Source of the DNA: Apiospora phragmitis
Lineage: Eukaryota; Ascomycota; Sordariomycetes; Amphisphaeriales; Apiosporaceae
Assembly (NCBI GenBank): GCA_038363925.1
Contig: JAQQWL010000004.1
Span: 2,418,001-2,482,000 of the forward strand
Direction of reading: 5' to 3'
DNA length: 64,000 nt
The translations under genes and the position numbers were made by a program. Below, piece by piece: positions 36,701 through 48,243 of the stretch (the first letter of the stretch is position 1; each line of letters opens with the position of its first letter). A model generated the notes under the pieces. That model saw only the letters and a program-made list of their open reading frames with translations. It was not told the origin of the DNA and did no database searches.

Positions 36701-39066
36701 TCTCTGCCTCGTTGACGCGAGACTCTTCGGCTGGCTTGTTGAGCTCCTCGAGCAGGGACCACTGCGATCCCAACTTCTGGAGGTGTGACTCGGCCTCTTT
36801 CAAAGCCTCCGCGAAGACCTTGAAGCTTCTAAGCGCCAAAGCCATTTGGGCATATCTGGTTCATTAGGGTCAGCGAATGGAGGGTTCTGGCCGCTGGAAG
36901 TGGAAAACACCTACTGTGCACCCTGACCGGTGAAAACAAAGTTGAGGATGCGGTCCTTGATCCTGACGGGCTTCAATGTAGATATAGCCTCCTCGAGGCC
37001 TTCTACAGAGTCGGCCGATGCAGCCACACGGTAGGGGAAATGAGTGCGGCGCTGCCCTAGTGTGTAGCTGAGATCCTGGAAGAATTCCTTGGGCTCGGGT
37101 GCTTCCTCAAGGTAATCCTCCCAGGACGACAGGTAGGCATCCAGGCTTTTCTATAGCAAGATTATAGTCAGTGAAGGTCAAAAACGACATGCCTTGGTTT
37201 TTGAGGACTCACCTGCGTTTTGGCCGAGAAAACGAAGAGTCGCTTAGACTGGACCTCGCTGCCGTTACTATGTCCGTTTGTGCCATTGCCATTGCTGTGG
37301 CCGTTGGATCCATTTGTGATGAGGCCGTTATGCCCGTTCACGCCATTACTGTGGCCATTCGTGACCCCATTTGGCTTAGCTGCCTGGACGGGGGCCTGCT
37401 CAATGATGATGGCCGAGTTGCTGCCACCGAATCCTAAGCCAGTAGTATTAGCCGTGACCTCAGCCAATGGACTGTTACCAAGTCACTGTATAGTGATGCA
37501 ATCTTACCGAAGTTGGTGATGAGGCACCTCCGAGCCTCGTTCTCAGGCCACGGAAGGGGCATCTCGGCGATTTTGACCTTCTCGGGGTCCTGGATCTTGG
37601 GGTTGATGGACTCGAAGCCAGCAGTGGGTAGTACGATGCCATTCTTGACCTGCATGATGGCCTTGATCATAGCAAGAGCTCCGCTTGCACCTTCGAGATG
37701 TCTGGTAGCCCATAAATTTCAGCAAACAAATGGCTTTCCTTCTCACACCACCTCAAGAACTAGTTGTTAAGGTGGCGGCAGATGAAGGTTGGCTGCACTC
37801 ACCCAAAGTTAGACTTTATAGAACCGAGATGTAATGGGTTTGCTGATGTCCTATTTCTGCCGAGCACTGCTGTGAATGCCCCAGATTCAATGGGATCTCC
37901 TACCCCTGTGCCAGTACCATGTCCCTATTGATCGCAGGGAGTTTCGTTAGTATTCGACCTCACACTTTACACAGTTGAGGAAGCATTATTGGGCGACACT
38001 TACTTCAATAACCGGCGTGTCTGACGGATCCAGTCCGGCCGCGTTGTGTACTGCCCATAGCAGCTTCTGCTGGGCCAGCCCGTTGGGCATGGTGATGCCG
38101 TCGCTCCTGCCGCTGTGGTTGCACGCTGTGCCGCGGATGACGGCATGGATGGGGTCGCCGTCGCGGATGGCATCATCCATGCGCTTGATGAACAAGCACG
38201 CCGCGCCTTCACCCCGACCGAATCCAGAAGCCTTCGAATCATACGAATAGCTTCGGCCGTGCTCCGACAGCGCCCTGCATGGTGAGTCAGAAATCGTTAG
38301 CAGTTATTCTTCATGTCCCTCGCACAGCTGGTGCTTCAACCGTTACGGCCTCGCGAGATGAAACGGATTTATACGGCAAACTAGTACGCGCTTTATTGAA
38401 GGAAGCATGTACTCACCCTGTCTTCTCAAGCACGAGCCAGCCAGCCGGACTCAGGTTCAACGACGCGGTCCCCACAAACGCCGCCGTGCACTCGCCGTTC
38501 CGCAGCGCGTTGACGGCGACATGGGCCGCGTAGACGCTGCTGGCGCAGGCGGCGTCGGAGACGACGCTGGGCCCGTCGATGTCGAAGAAGTAGGAGACGC
38601 GGTTGGCGGCCATGCAGACGGCGTTGCCGGTGCCGGAGAAGGTCTGGACGACGTGCTCGTCGTCGCCGAGGCGCTGGGCGTACTCGTGCTGGCCGGAGCC
38701 GACGAAGACGCCGATCTTCTTGCCCGCGACGTCGGCGAGGCTCAGGCCGGCGTCCTCGGCGGCCTCGAGCGCGACCTCGAGCATGAGCCGGTGCTGCGGG
38801 TCCGAGTGCTTGGCCTCCTCGGCGCGCATGTTGAAGAAGGCCGCGTCGAAGCCGTACGGCTCGTCGATGAAGTGCGCGCCCTGCGTGCTCATCACCCCGG
38901 ACCGGTCGCCGCCCTTGCGGAAGTAGGCCGACTCCTCGAACCGGTCCGCCGGCACCCGCGTCCAGGCCGAGCGGGCCTGGGCCAGGTAGTCCCAGAGGCC
39001 CTTGCGCCCGATGCCCGGGGCCCGGTAGGACATGCCGCAGATGGCGATGGGTTCTTGGTTGGCCAT
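30773..39066 (-). CDS. Highly reducing iterative polyketide synthase
   Basis: Core enzyme of the cluster; builds a reduced, C-methylated polyketide on its own ACP from acyl- and malonyl-CoA with SAM and NADPH. Order: KS (Cys in DAACASS, then [11 protein letters not shown] and KSNFGH), Asn/Gly-rich linker, AT ([19 protein letters not shown]), DH ([10 protein letters not shown]; partner Asp in TIDGFLQ), C-MeT ([11 protein letters not shown]), ER ([12 protein letters not shown]), KR ([22 protein letters not shown]), ACP ([12 protein letters not shown]), stop at 30773. No TE, reductase or C domain follows. Eight introns fit: 38275-38416, 37925-38003, 37702-37802, 37434-37507, 37151-37212, 36856-36914, 31695-31776, 31439-31517. 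Single-base indels lie in runs at 35691, 35406, 34771, 33296 and 32460; allowing for them gives 2,538 residues. In KR the catalytic Lys is Arg (TTPRVHGAW) and the Asn after Tyr is Ala, so ketoreduction may be altered. Confidence 0.93.
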
Positions 39067-41529
39067 GGTGACTGGAGGAGGAATTATGGGAGTATCAAAG
39101 AGTAGGTAGAAAAGGGGCGGTGACTATGAGTACAGTACGCTTACTGGTCAGGAGATACGAAGTGTGACGAAAACGATGTTTAAGATTTATGGGAGGACAT
39201 GGACGATGGGGATGAGCATAGTTCGTCTGTAACACACTTAAGCCCCGTGGTCCTATATCTGCCCCTTTTTATACTCTCGAAGCTTTCTACAAAGATACTC
39301 CACACAGTGCTGAATAACTCGCACTCGGACTTCTACTACCAAAACCGTTCTTATCATCATTATCCCTGCCCCTTTAGATAGCGTCGGGCAACCATGTTGT
39401 CCCACCAAGCCAAGCCCTCCCCACGGGGTGAGAATCCTTAGGACACCCATCTCAGACATTGCTGACAACGAATCCAGCCTGAAGGGTGGCACAAGTCCGA
39501 TTCCTTCCTGTCTAGCCTCTGCTCCCTGCTTATTCTTCGCCTGGACTCTGCTGATAAACTTCTCACCAACCCCGTAAGCGACCCTCCCGGAGTCATCCCC
39601 CCTTTTCACCTCCATCATGATCTGAGTAAGCCCATGATGCAGAGCTACGTCTTTCCCGGCACACCTTCGCTGGTCCTTTTCGTCTATGCAGTCATCGCCT
39701 GGAACAGTCTTCTGGGATGTCGCGGACTCAGGATAGGGGGAGATAGGGGCCGGTATAATTATACTGAAAAGCGGACCAATTGGACGGCTCGACGGCTGAA
39801 ACGTGGACTTTGTATGGCCAAGCTCACGAGATAACCATCTGCGGCCGCTCAGCCGTTAATATCACCCTGACCGGAGCCTTGGGCCTTTTCTTTGTCTGGA
39901 AGGTGTATAGTAGGACCCCCCGTCATGCAGTTCGAATGGAAGTCGGGCGATTTTAGTGCTGTATCTCTGGCTGGTTACATATGTAGGTATGTTTATTGAA
40001 GTTTTTTTTGACTGCATGAGCAGGTCAGACCACTAGCTCAGCTCGTCTGCAGTCATCCTCCAGGGAAAGAATCCTATCTTGGAGGATCGCGTAGATCCGC
40101 GTTTCCTCCGCGGTCCTGGTGGGTGTGGCATCTCCGGGGCTCCACGACTGAAGTAGTCGCCGATGGCGATCGGGGAGGGCCTATCCAACGGCAGCATCTC
40201 GGCTTCCAAGAGATAAGCCCCCGCACGTCAGTCATCCAACGCCCCTCCCCCGCTTCCTTTCGGATAAATATAGCAGTCGACAGGTGTGTAGAGAAGCCGT
40301 TTTCCGTCGATAGCCCTTGCCTATCTTGCACGTCACTTGGAGGGTGGGTATCAAAATGCGAAGCTGGTAGGACTCGGCATGCAAGATTACGGTGACCAAG
40401 TTTTCGATTACTGGTGCCCCGGGTACGGCGTACATGGGATACTTCCCCCGGATCAGGAGCATATGCAGTGTCATTATGGTGTTTTGATAGTACCTCTATA
40501 ACGGCTGGAACAGGGAAAAGCGTCCCCCCACTATAGACTAACCCCTTTCCAGAATTGGATCATGATACAATATACCGGGTTTCTTCCTTCACCCCGTGCG
40601 ATGTCGTGCCACACCTACCCAGGAGTTAACGGGGTTCTGCCCGAATCAGCCGTCTTGTTACGCGTAACTTGTCAGCGTCCCATTCGGTTCCCATGCCGTT
40701 TTCTGTAACAAGGCGAAGGGCGTGAGACTTTCTCGGACAAAGGCATCGGCTGTAAGCGGGAGTATCTGCCGATTGGCCCGATAAAGTGCCCCTGTAACCC
40801 GCTTCGCCAATCAATATTCCGCCCGCCAATGACCAAGGCTTGCAGACGAGGGCTTGCGGGTGGCGCAGTGTTGGCGGCTTACGAAGAAATTTACCGTCTT
40901 GGCCTTTCCATGCAACCAGGGGCAGGGATACATGCATATTACCATATACTTACCACATCCACATGCAGATTATTGGCTGCACGTGTGTGCGAAAAAGAAC
41001 CATACATTTTCCATCTTGGCACCGGTGAAAGGCACAGGCATTTGGCCCCTACCCTGATATCGCCCTGCTTATGACGCCATTGAACAAAAGTGGTTGGGAT
41101 TGGCTGTGGTTCTGGTTATCTCTTTTCCTGTTTCTATTTATGTGCCAAGCTGCGAGCCATCCCACCATAGACTTACTTACCAGCAAACCCCTATCTTCCA
41201 ATCCGCCGAGGATGAAACTCTGGCTGCTGGAGAGTTCGTTATCTACAGCCTCATTCGATAGAGTGAGTCGTAGGACTCTGGATGGTACAGATAACCATAG
41301 TAAGCAGCCATAGTTCGCCTGCTTGGCGGCAGTTCGAGGCGGGAATTCTAGCATGTGGACGTGTGAAACATTGATATGTACAACCAGTTGAGTGGTTCGT
41401 AGATACGCCTATCTAGCACATCCACAGACGTTCGCGCCTCTCCCGCCCACCTTCCGCATGCTAGGGTAAACTAAATACCTAATCTCGCGTTTCTTCCAAA
41501 CCAATAGTGTCCCAGTATCTCGGCTTGCT
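39067..41529. other. Spacer between PKS and P450 genes
   Basis: No gene recognised. The left part is the PKS promoter; the right end holds the 3' UTR of the P450 gene. Small frames near 39.25-39.6, 40.6-40.9 and 41.05-41.35 kb have no recognisable domain. Confidence 0.5.
39264..39273 (-). promoter_or_regulatory. TATA box of the PKS gene
   Basis: TATAAAAAGG on the minus strand, about 198 bases upstream of the PKS ATG at 39066: a near-consensus TATA box at a distance normal for fungal promoters. Confidence 0.6.
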
Positions 41530-43369
41530 CTACTTTCGCTTAGTAAACTTGATGGAGAGATCCTTGTTCCTCTTGACCTGCAAGATACCGCCCCACTCCA
41601 CATCGTGCAGAGCCGTCCGGAACTTCTCCTCGGCCTGGCTCTGCGTCTCCCCCTCCACGGACGGGCAGGCCTCGACGCGGTGGTCCTTCAGGATCCGCAG
41701 CATCACGGTCGTGATCTCCACCTGCGCCATCTTCTGGCCGGGACAGACCCGCGGGCCCGTGCCCCAGGGCACGTAGGTTCCCTTGGGGGGCAGGTAGTGG
41801 GTCTTTTCGGAGCCGGGCGGGTTGAGCCACCGCGAGGGGCGGAACGAACGCTCGTCCGGAACACCACCGTCCATGTCCGTCTTCGGATTGGATACGAAGG
41901 AGGGGTCGGACTGGCGGTTGACCTCGGCCCAGCAGGGTAGGACGTGCAGCGCCATGGTGTCGACGTGCACCCGAGTCTTCGCAGGTATGTGCACAGTAGC
42001 CCCGGACGTCTGCATCGTCTGGGGACCGGCAGCGATCCTGGTCAGGCGGGTCGAGGAGCCATGCAACCGCATCATCTCCAAGATGAAGGCCACGTGGCGA
42101 ACGGCTTGCGGAAAGACCTTTGCGTACTTCCCAAGAGTCCGCATCCTCGGAGGAAGAATTCACGATGGCGTCGACTTCCTCCAGAAGCCAGTCCTGCCAC
42201 TGCGGGTAGGCAGCCAGGGCGATCATGGCGGTCTGCAGGGCAGCTGCGATGGTTTTGAAGCCGCCCGCGATGAACACGAACAGGTTGCTGACCAGCTCGT
42301 CATTCGAGAGCGCCATGCCGGTGTGGGCTTCGTCCTCGGACGCTTTGACTAGAAGCGCCAGGAGGTCTGCCCTGCCGCCGCCTTCGGAAGAAGACGGCGT
42401 TTGCTTGTCGGCGGCCAGGCGGTCGCGCTCCAGGTTGAGCAGCGACCTCATGCGTTCGCGATACTCGGCAATGGCGTCGCCGACAGCTGATACTTTCTTG
42501 TGCCCCGCCAGCCATTTCGGCCAGCCCGTAATGACGGACATGGGGAGCATGCTGATGCCATAGAAGTTGTCAAGGAATAGGTGAAGCGCCTCCGTGTACG
42601 TGAACTTGTAGCCGGGCTCCGGTCGCCCCTGCTCTTTCTCCAGTGACCAGGGGAACTTGTCACCAATACTGGCGCTGATGAGCACGTTGAAGGTCAGATT
42701 GGTGATCATATCGAAGAGATGCGGTACGTCTATCTTGTCCGCGGCGCCATTGCCGGTAGTCTTCGACGACGGGAGCACGGGAACAAACACCTCCTCGGCG
42801 TGCCGGATAGCGGCCGCAAAGTTGGCCCCCGAGATGCGCTCGCTGAGCACGGTCGCGACGGGCCGCCGGTACCGCGCCCAGCGCTCGCCGTTGGACGTGA
42901 TGACGTTGGGGCCGTACTTTCCCAGCAGCACGGCGAGCGCCTTGGCCTGCTCGAAGTCGTGGACGCGCTGCTGGACGTCGTGGACGGCGACGGGGTCGAC
43001 GGTCCAGACCTCGAACGTCGAGGGCCCGACCAGGACGAACGACTTGTTCTTGTTCTGCGCGACGCTGTCGTAGTCAAACGGCTTCGCCTTCTGGTAGACT
43101 TCCCAGCCCGGGACCGTGAGGGCGACGCGCCGCCAGAGCCAGGCGGGGAGCACCGCGGACAGGCGCGACCGGTAGCTCACGGACAGGAGGGACCAGACGA
43201 TGCCGGTCTGGTCTGTGGGGGCGAAGACGGTGGGCAGTCCGATGGAGCAGGCAGTGTAGAAGTTGGCGAGGCCTTTGTACGCTGCCCGCAACACGAACAG
43301 CAGCAGCAGCGTCGTCAAGAGGCCAGCAGCCGAAGCTGTAGTCGGTGGGATTTGTATATCGAAACGCAT
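41530..43369 (-). CDS. Cytochrome P450 monooxygenase
   Basis: Predicted ER-anchored haem monooxygenase that would oxidise the polyketide. Starts at the ATG at 43369 with a hydrophobic anchor (AAGLLTTLLLLFVLRAAY). Seen motifs: I-helix FIAGGFKTIAAAL, K-helix ExxR in ILEMMRLHG, FRPSRW (PERF region), haem loop PWGTGPRVCPGQK with the Cys ligand. No intron is needed. One extra base in CCC at 42130-42132 (minus-strand GGG) shifts the frame between NSSSEDADSW and YAKVFPQAVRH; allowing for it the model is 612 residues, long for the family. Odd: the acid of the usual (A/G)Gx(D/E)T(T/S) pair is Lys (codon 42254-42256, residue 372) and the second Thr is Ile. It shares strand with the PKS and diverges from the reductase gene at 44351. 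Confidence 0.92.
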
Positions 43370-44350
43370 TTTGATGATCTTTCAATGATGCTGGATCCCA
43401 ATGACGGTGTCAAACATGTAGTACAGGACAAAGGACACGGATATGGTTGAGAATGTGAATGAGAGACGAAATGACTTCAGATCTTCGCCGAGGACGACTC
43501 TCCTCAGGCTTGGATGCAGACTCGAGTACCAAGGGACGATAGCCAGACTCAAAGGGCCCCCATTACGCTTGTATGTAGGCTCTGTCGGACGACAAGAAGA
43601 GGGAAGGCAAGAGGCATCGCGTCGGTCCATGTTTGCTCAATGGCTCGACAATAATTAGCAGGTTTTCGATTCGATGCGGACACTGCCGTCATTCCTGTTC
43701 ACAGCAGTGAGCTGAAACTTTTCGTCTGATGCTGAACCCGATCTTACTTCGATAGTAAGCCAAATCCCCGCGTTGTCGGTGGCGTCAGGGATCTATCTTG
43801 ACTGTGTGGGGGAAAGGGAAAAAGAAGGGGGAGGCAGAGAAGGAAGAGAGAGAGGAAGGAGTGGGGTTCGTATGGGTGTAAGCTGCATATGCATGCGCCC
43901 ATTATGGGATGTCTCCTTCTGACTTGCCAAGGCTATTGACCAGGGTCCGGCTCCTTTTCCCGCCCGGGAGTAGTCGCGGTTCAGGCTGGCCAATGAGGTT
44001 GGTCGATGGAAGGATGGCATGTACCACCACAACGAGTTCTCGGATGTTTACCTTGTTTCTCTTCTGGAATCCTATCCTTCGCAACCGGTTCGGCTTCCTG
44101 TACGAGTGTCGACTTCATGTCCGAACGTTAGTCGCCGATGAATAATCAGGATGCATAATCAACACGGGCTGCCAGGCTCGAGAGAAGATTGAGCAATATC
44201 CTACGGGTCAGTAGCTTTCCCTCTCATTGAACTTCAGCAAGTTCCCCTGATTTCCTTCTTTTCTTCGTCGCCGAGCAACTGTGTCTGTCTGTCTTTCTTT
44301 ACGAGCTGCATACCATCCATTCCCATCCTTCCCTCAACCCCTTAAGCAAG
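43370..44350. promoter_or_regulatory. Divergent promoter region of P450 and reductase genes
   Basis: A 981-nt region between two divergent cluster genes (P450 on -, reductase on +). The reductase side has a pyrimidine-rich tract with TGTC repeats (near 44281-44345) running up to AGCAAGATG, typical of fungal initiator regions. An 82-codon minus-strand frame ending at 43382, 13 bases before the P450 ATG, may be an upstream ORF in the leader or a chance frame. I cannot point to a regulator site. Confidence 0.45.
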
Positions 44351-45430
44351 ATGCCACACACAATCACCCTCAAGGAGAAGAGGGCCAAAGGCGGGAAGTT
44401 CTGGTTCCCGCTCCAGCTGAACCTCGTGCCCAAGCCCACGCCCGGGCCCCACGAGGTCCTGATCAAGATGCACGCGGCAGCGCTCAACCACCGCGACTAC
44501 TTCCTGCGCCAGAACCTGTACCCGGGCCTCTCCTTCAAGGCGCCCATGTTCTCCGACGGCTGCGGCACCGTCGTCGAGCTGGGACCGGGCTGCGAGCTCA
44601 CGGACCTGCTCGACCGCAAGGTCGTGCTGACGCCCTTCCGCGGGTGGGCATCCAGCCCCGAGGGCCCCGAGGACGAGTCCGTCTTCAGCACCGTCGGCGG
44701 CGTCAACCCACACAAGGAGCCGGGCCACGACACGCTGGGCATGGGCCAGAACTATATCGTGGTGCACGAGGGCGAGGTCGAGCTGCTGCCCGAGCACCTG
44801 AGCCCGCTCGAGGGCGCCGCGCTGCCCTGCTGCGGCATCACGGCCTGGCGCGCGCTCATGGTCAAGTCGGCCAACGCCGAACCCGGGCGCAACATCCTCA
44901 TCACGGGCATCGGCGGCGGCGTCGCGCTGCAGGCGCTGCAGTTCGCGGTACCGCTGGGCATCAACATCTACGTGACGTCGGGCTCGGACGACAAGATCGC
45001 CCGGGCGGTGCAGCTGGGCGCCAAGGGCGGGGTCAACTACAAGAACGACGGCTGGGACAAGCAGCTCCTGGCCATGCTGCCGGCCGAACGGCCCCGGATC
45101 GACGCCGTCGTCGACGGCGCGGGCGGCAACATCGTCACCAAGGCCATGGGCGTCATCAAGCCGGGCGGCGTCATCGCCAGCTACGGCATGACGCTGGGAC
45201 CCGTCATGGACTGGCCCATGCTCGCGGCGCTAAAGAACCTCGAGCTCAAGGGCTCCATCCTCGGCAGCCGGGCCGAGTTCAAGGACATGGTCGACTTCGT
45301 GCGGAACCACCAGATCCGGCCCATCGTGAGCCGGTCGGTGAAGGGGCTGGACTGCGTGGACGCGATCGACGGGCTCTTTGACGACATCAAGAACGGTAGC
45401 CAGTTTGGAAAGTTGGTGATCGAGATGTAA
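44351..45430 (+). CDS. Stand-alone medium-chain reductase (quinone-reductase/ER type)
   Basis: NAD(P)H-dependent oxidoreductase of the medium-chain dehydrogenase/reductase superfamily, 359 residues, single exon, no frame defects. GroES-like N-half with PTPGPHEVLIKMHAAALNHR and MFSDGCGTVVELG; Rossmann half with ILITGIGGGVALQALQFA and AVVDGAGGNIVTKAMG. The structural zinc cysteines and GHExxG of classical zinc alcohol dehydrogenases are not visible, so I favour the zinc-free enoyl/quinone-reductase branch. It reads away from the P450 gene. Since the PKS has an apparently complete ER domain, this enzyme is more likely a tailoring reductase than an obligate trans-ER such as LovC, but a trans role cannot be excluded. 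High G+C and strong codon bias match the other cluster genes. Confidence 0.85.
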   Translation: MPHTITLKEKRAKGGKFWFPLQLNLVPKPTPGPHEVLIKMHAAALNHRDYFLRQNLYPGLSFKAPMFSDGCGTVVELGPGCELTDLLDRKVVLTPFRGWASSPEGPEDESVFSTVGGVNPHKEPGHDTLGMGQNYIVVHEGEVELLPEHLSPLEGAALPCCGITAWRALMVKSANAEPGRNILITGIGGGVALQALQFAVPLGINIYVTSGSDDKIARAVQLGAKGGVNYKNDGWDKQLLAMLPAERPRIDAVVDGAGGNIVTKAMGVIKPGGVIASYGMTLGPVMDWPMLAALKNLELKGSILGSRAEFKDMVDFVRNHQIRPIVSRSVKGLDCVDAIDGLFDDIKNGSQFGKLVIEM

Positions 45431-46689
45431 TTAGCTTAGCGTATCAGTTGCCCTCGATTTTATCTACCTCTAGTCTAGTCGCGGGCCACACTGCAACATC
45501 GCGATTGATGGTCATACCGTGAAGTGTTCCATCTCCAGATGTCGTGTCGTTGAAACAAGCATAGCTACTGAACCCTAGGGCGGCCGGCCGTGCGCGCCGT
45601 CCGACGACAGAGGCTGGCTAGTCCAATGTGCTGTCCGCCAAGACTGGGGGCTAGGCTTGGCTAAGCTTCTGGTGCGAGCACGTTGGCCCGCCAAGGCACA
45701 AAGATGAACCATTTCTCACGTAAGCTCACTCGAATCGTACCATTCATTGCCGAGAGGCACTGCCACGACTGGCTTGAGTTAATCGCGTAGGCAACAAAAC
45801 ACCCAATCGCATGTAGGCTGACAGTTACCCTCTCCATCCTGCGGGCGGGGATCGACCGCGAGGCTTGGCATATGTTATTTCTTCTTTGAGACATGCAGAT
45901 GCAAGTCAGATCTAGAGCAGACTGGGAAGGGTGCAGAAGGTCCTGGTGCAGAACGGGCTTGCATATTCGAATGCAGTGGATTTACAGTTTCTAATCGCAC
46001 CCCCGGACCACCTTTGTTTCCATGTGCTGACTGCATTGACAGAATACTACCCACCCGTGACCCTGGTCCTCCGAGCTCCCCGTCCGGAAGATAGACCTTA
46101 TGGCCACCCACGCTTGTTCCATCTTGGACCAAAAAGTCTTGGCGGAAGGTTTCTCCTTTTTGGGTCAAGCGTTGTATAACACAAGGGCAAGCCGACTTCT
46201 ACTGCTCGTCCCAGGCACGTAAGCAACCGCTCCTACCAGCCAACCAGGTCGGTATGGATGACGGCGGGTGCCGGTTGTTGCTGTCTGAAATCCAAGACGA
46301 ATTCCTCCGCGCCTTAAGCAAAGGGCGCCAAACACACAAACTCTGGGGAAGGGGAATGAAGATAAGTCAATATTAGGATTTACGCGTACTGCGGACGATC
46401 ATTTAGTGACCGTTGAATCGAGAATTATATAGTACAGTATTAAATATCTTAGAGAGTCTTGGCCTTGGCGATTACGACTTTGCTTCGTTGATTGTCCTTT
46501 TCGACTGGAAATCTTTTCGCTACGTCTCTTGAGACACATTCGTGACAGCGTTTCATCAATGATACCCTAGCAGTTGTACGCCTAAGCAAAATCTCATGAT
46601 GATCATCATCCACGGGTAGAAGTGGCAGGCGAAAGCGGGTAAGCCAGTACGGAATCCCGGACTCGGTAGGTTCCTCATCGACATCGCTA
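45431..46689. other. Spacer between reductase and RTA1-like genes
   Basis: No gene recognised. Small minus-strand frames at 45.66-46.17 and 46.45-46.80 kb lack any domain I know; the latter overlaps exon 1 of the RTA1-like gene on the other strand. Confidence 0.45.
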
Positions 46690-47989
46690 ATGGACAAGCA
46701 TAATCCCCATCTTTGGCAGCTTGTACGTCTATGCGCCAAATCAAAGCGTGTCCATCTTCTTCGCGGAAGCCTACGGTCTCTCGGCCATCGCTCATATATT
46801 CCAGTGCTTCTGAGTTGGTCTCTCCCCTGAACGAGTTCTGTCTAAAGGAAAACGAGGGAAATAGGGGGGGAAATATAGATTTACCAAAATAATCCTCAAT
46901 AGTCGCTTCAAAGCATGGAACATCCTAGGACTTCATGCAATATGCGCTGCATTACTTGCTGCAGGTTATGGGGTTCGAGAATGGAGCACATATCACTACA
47001 TGTACTCTAAGACTGATCGGCCGCCCCTGAGTCTATACATCACCAACCAGGTTTTGATCATGATTTGTGCATAAGTGGAGAACCATCTACTGGCAGCACA
47101 AGTAATCTATCTCGGTTGAAGTATTCATCCAGTAACTAACACGTAGGTACCTCTCTCGAGCCATCCCACTGCTCGAGCTCGCCAACTACTTCATCCTCAA
47201 CCGCATCTTCATATACATCCCGTCCCTGGCGCCCATCCGACCCGGCCGCGTCGCGACCATACTCGGCAGCCTCGTGGGCGTGGTCGAAGGCCCGAACGGG
47301 TCGAACGTGGCGCGGGCCGCTACCTGACGCTCGCCACGTTGTGCCTGCAGGCCGTCGTGATCCTCGCTTTCTACGCCCTGGTCATCCTCCTCCATGCCCG
47401 CTACCGCCAGGCCCGGATCTACCCGCTTGTCGTGCGCGCGCCCCTGGCCGTGCTGTACCCCAGCATGGACCTCATCATCGCGCGCTGCGTCTACCGGCTG
47501 GTCGAGTTCGCCCTCGGCAGCACCACGACAGACGTGACGGACCACACAGAACTGCGCAAGCTGAGCCTCCTCGTGCGCTACAAGGTATTCTTCTACGTGT
47601 TCGAGGCGGCCCTCGTGCTCGCCAACTCGGCGCTGTGGAACGCCTGGCACCCGGGGCGCTACCTGCCCCACGAGTCGCGTGTCCACCTGGCCCAGGAGGG
47701 CCGCACCGAGGTCGTTGCAGAGGAGGAGGCCCACGGCAAGGAGCGGCAGATGGGCCTCACGATACTGGCTCACTGCGGCCTCATTGTGATCGTCACCAAG
47801 GGCGTAAGGGCATTCCGCAAGCGGCAATCTTCGCGGGGGCGCAAGGCGCGCGTCAGCTACGCTGATGAATTTGCACAAGAGGGGGCACAAAGGGGGCCGG
47901 CCGGGTTCGTGACTGCTTTAGCATGGGTGGGAGGTTTTTATTCGGTACTTGAGAATTCGATATATAAACACACCCCCCTTTTCAAATGA
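46690..47989 (+). CDS. RTA1-family seven-helix membrane protein
   Basis: Predicted polytopic membrane protein of the RTA1/RSB1 lipid-translocating exporter-like family, linked in yeasts to tolerance of toxic lipids and drugs. Family features: LYVYAPNQSVSIFF and AIAHIFQ at the N-terminus, RFKAWNILGLHAICAALLAAGYGVRE (the E.iGY.gR segment), LANYFILNRI, GSLVGVVEG, ARCVYRLVEFA and WNAWHPGRYLPHE. Exons that fit: 46690-46803, 46903-47070, 47147-47989. The second donor reads ATAAGT where GTAAGT is expected; the nearby GT gives the wrong frame. One extra C at 46705-46708 and one missing G at 47314-47316 shift the frame; the model then closes at 374 residues. Its position inside the cluster suggests self-protection or export, an inference only. 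Confidence 0.78.
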
Positions 47990-48243
47990 GCGATGATCTG
48001 CACGTGCAGGAGCAAAGTAGTTGTTATTTGGACATCACATTTGTTCGAGGTTCCCGCTCACTTGGTTGTACTGAAAATGCCACGTGTAATAGAACTATGT
48101 AGCTAAATACTTGATACGTATCATTGAGCCCAGGCGATACAGAGCTAGTACGATATATTAAACATGTCTGTATAACCACGGAGCGTTAGCTACCGGAAAC
48201 GCGACTAGCCCCAACTGCCTTGGCTGCATGAAACCTGCACTGA
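47990..48243. other. Spacer between convergent cluster genes
   Basis: 254 nt shared by the 3' ends of the RTA1-like gene (+) and the condensation-protein gene (-). Nothing else seen. Confidence 0.5.

Noticed and set aside
43382..43630. 82-codon minus-strand frame just upstream of the P450 start
   Set aside because: No domain; may be an upstream ORF of the leader but there is nothing to support a protein.
45875..46168. 97-codon minus-strand frame
   Set aside because: No domain, no supporting neighbours or intron signals.
46449..46795. Two overlapping minus-strand frames that could join into a protein of about 115 residues
   Set aside because: They overlap exon 1 of the RTA1-like gene on the plus strand, need a frame change, and show no known domain.
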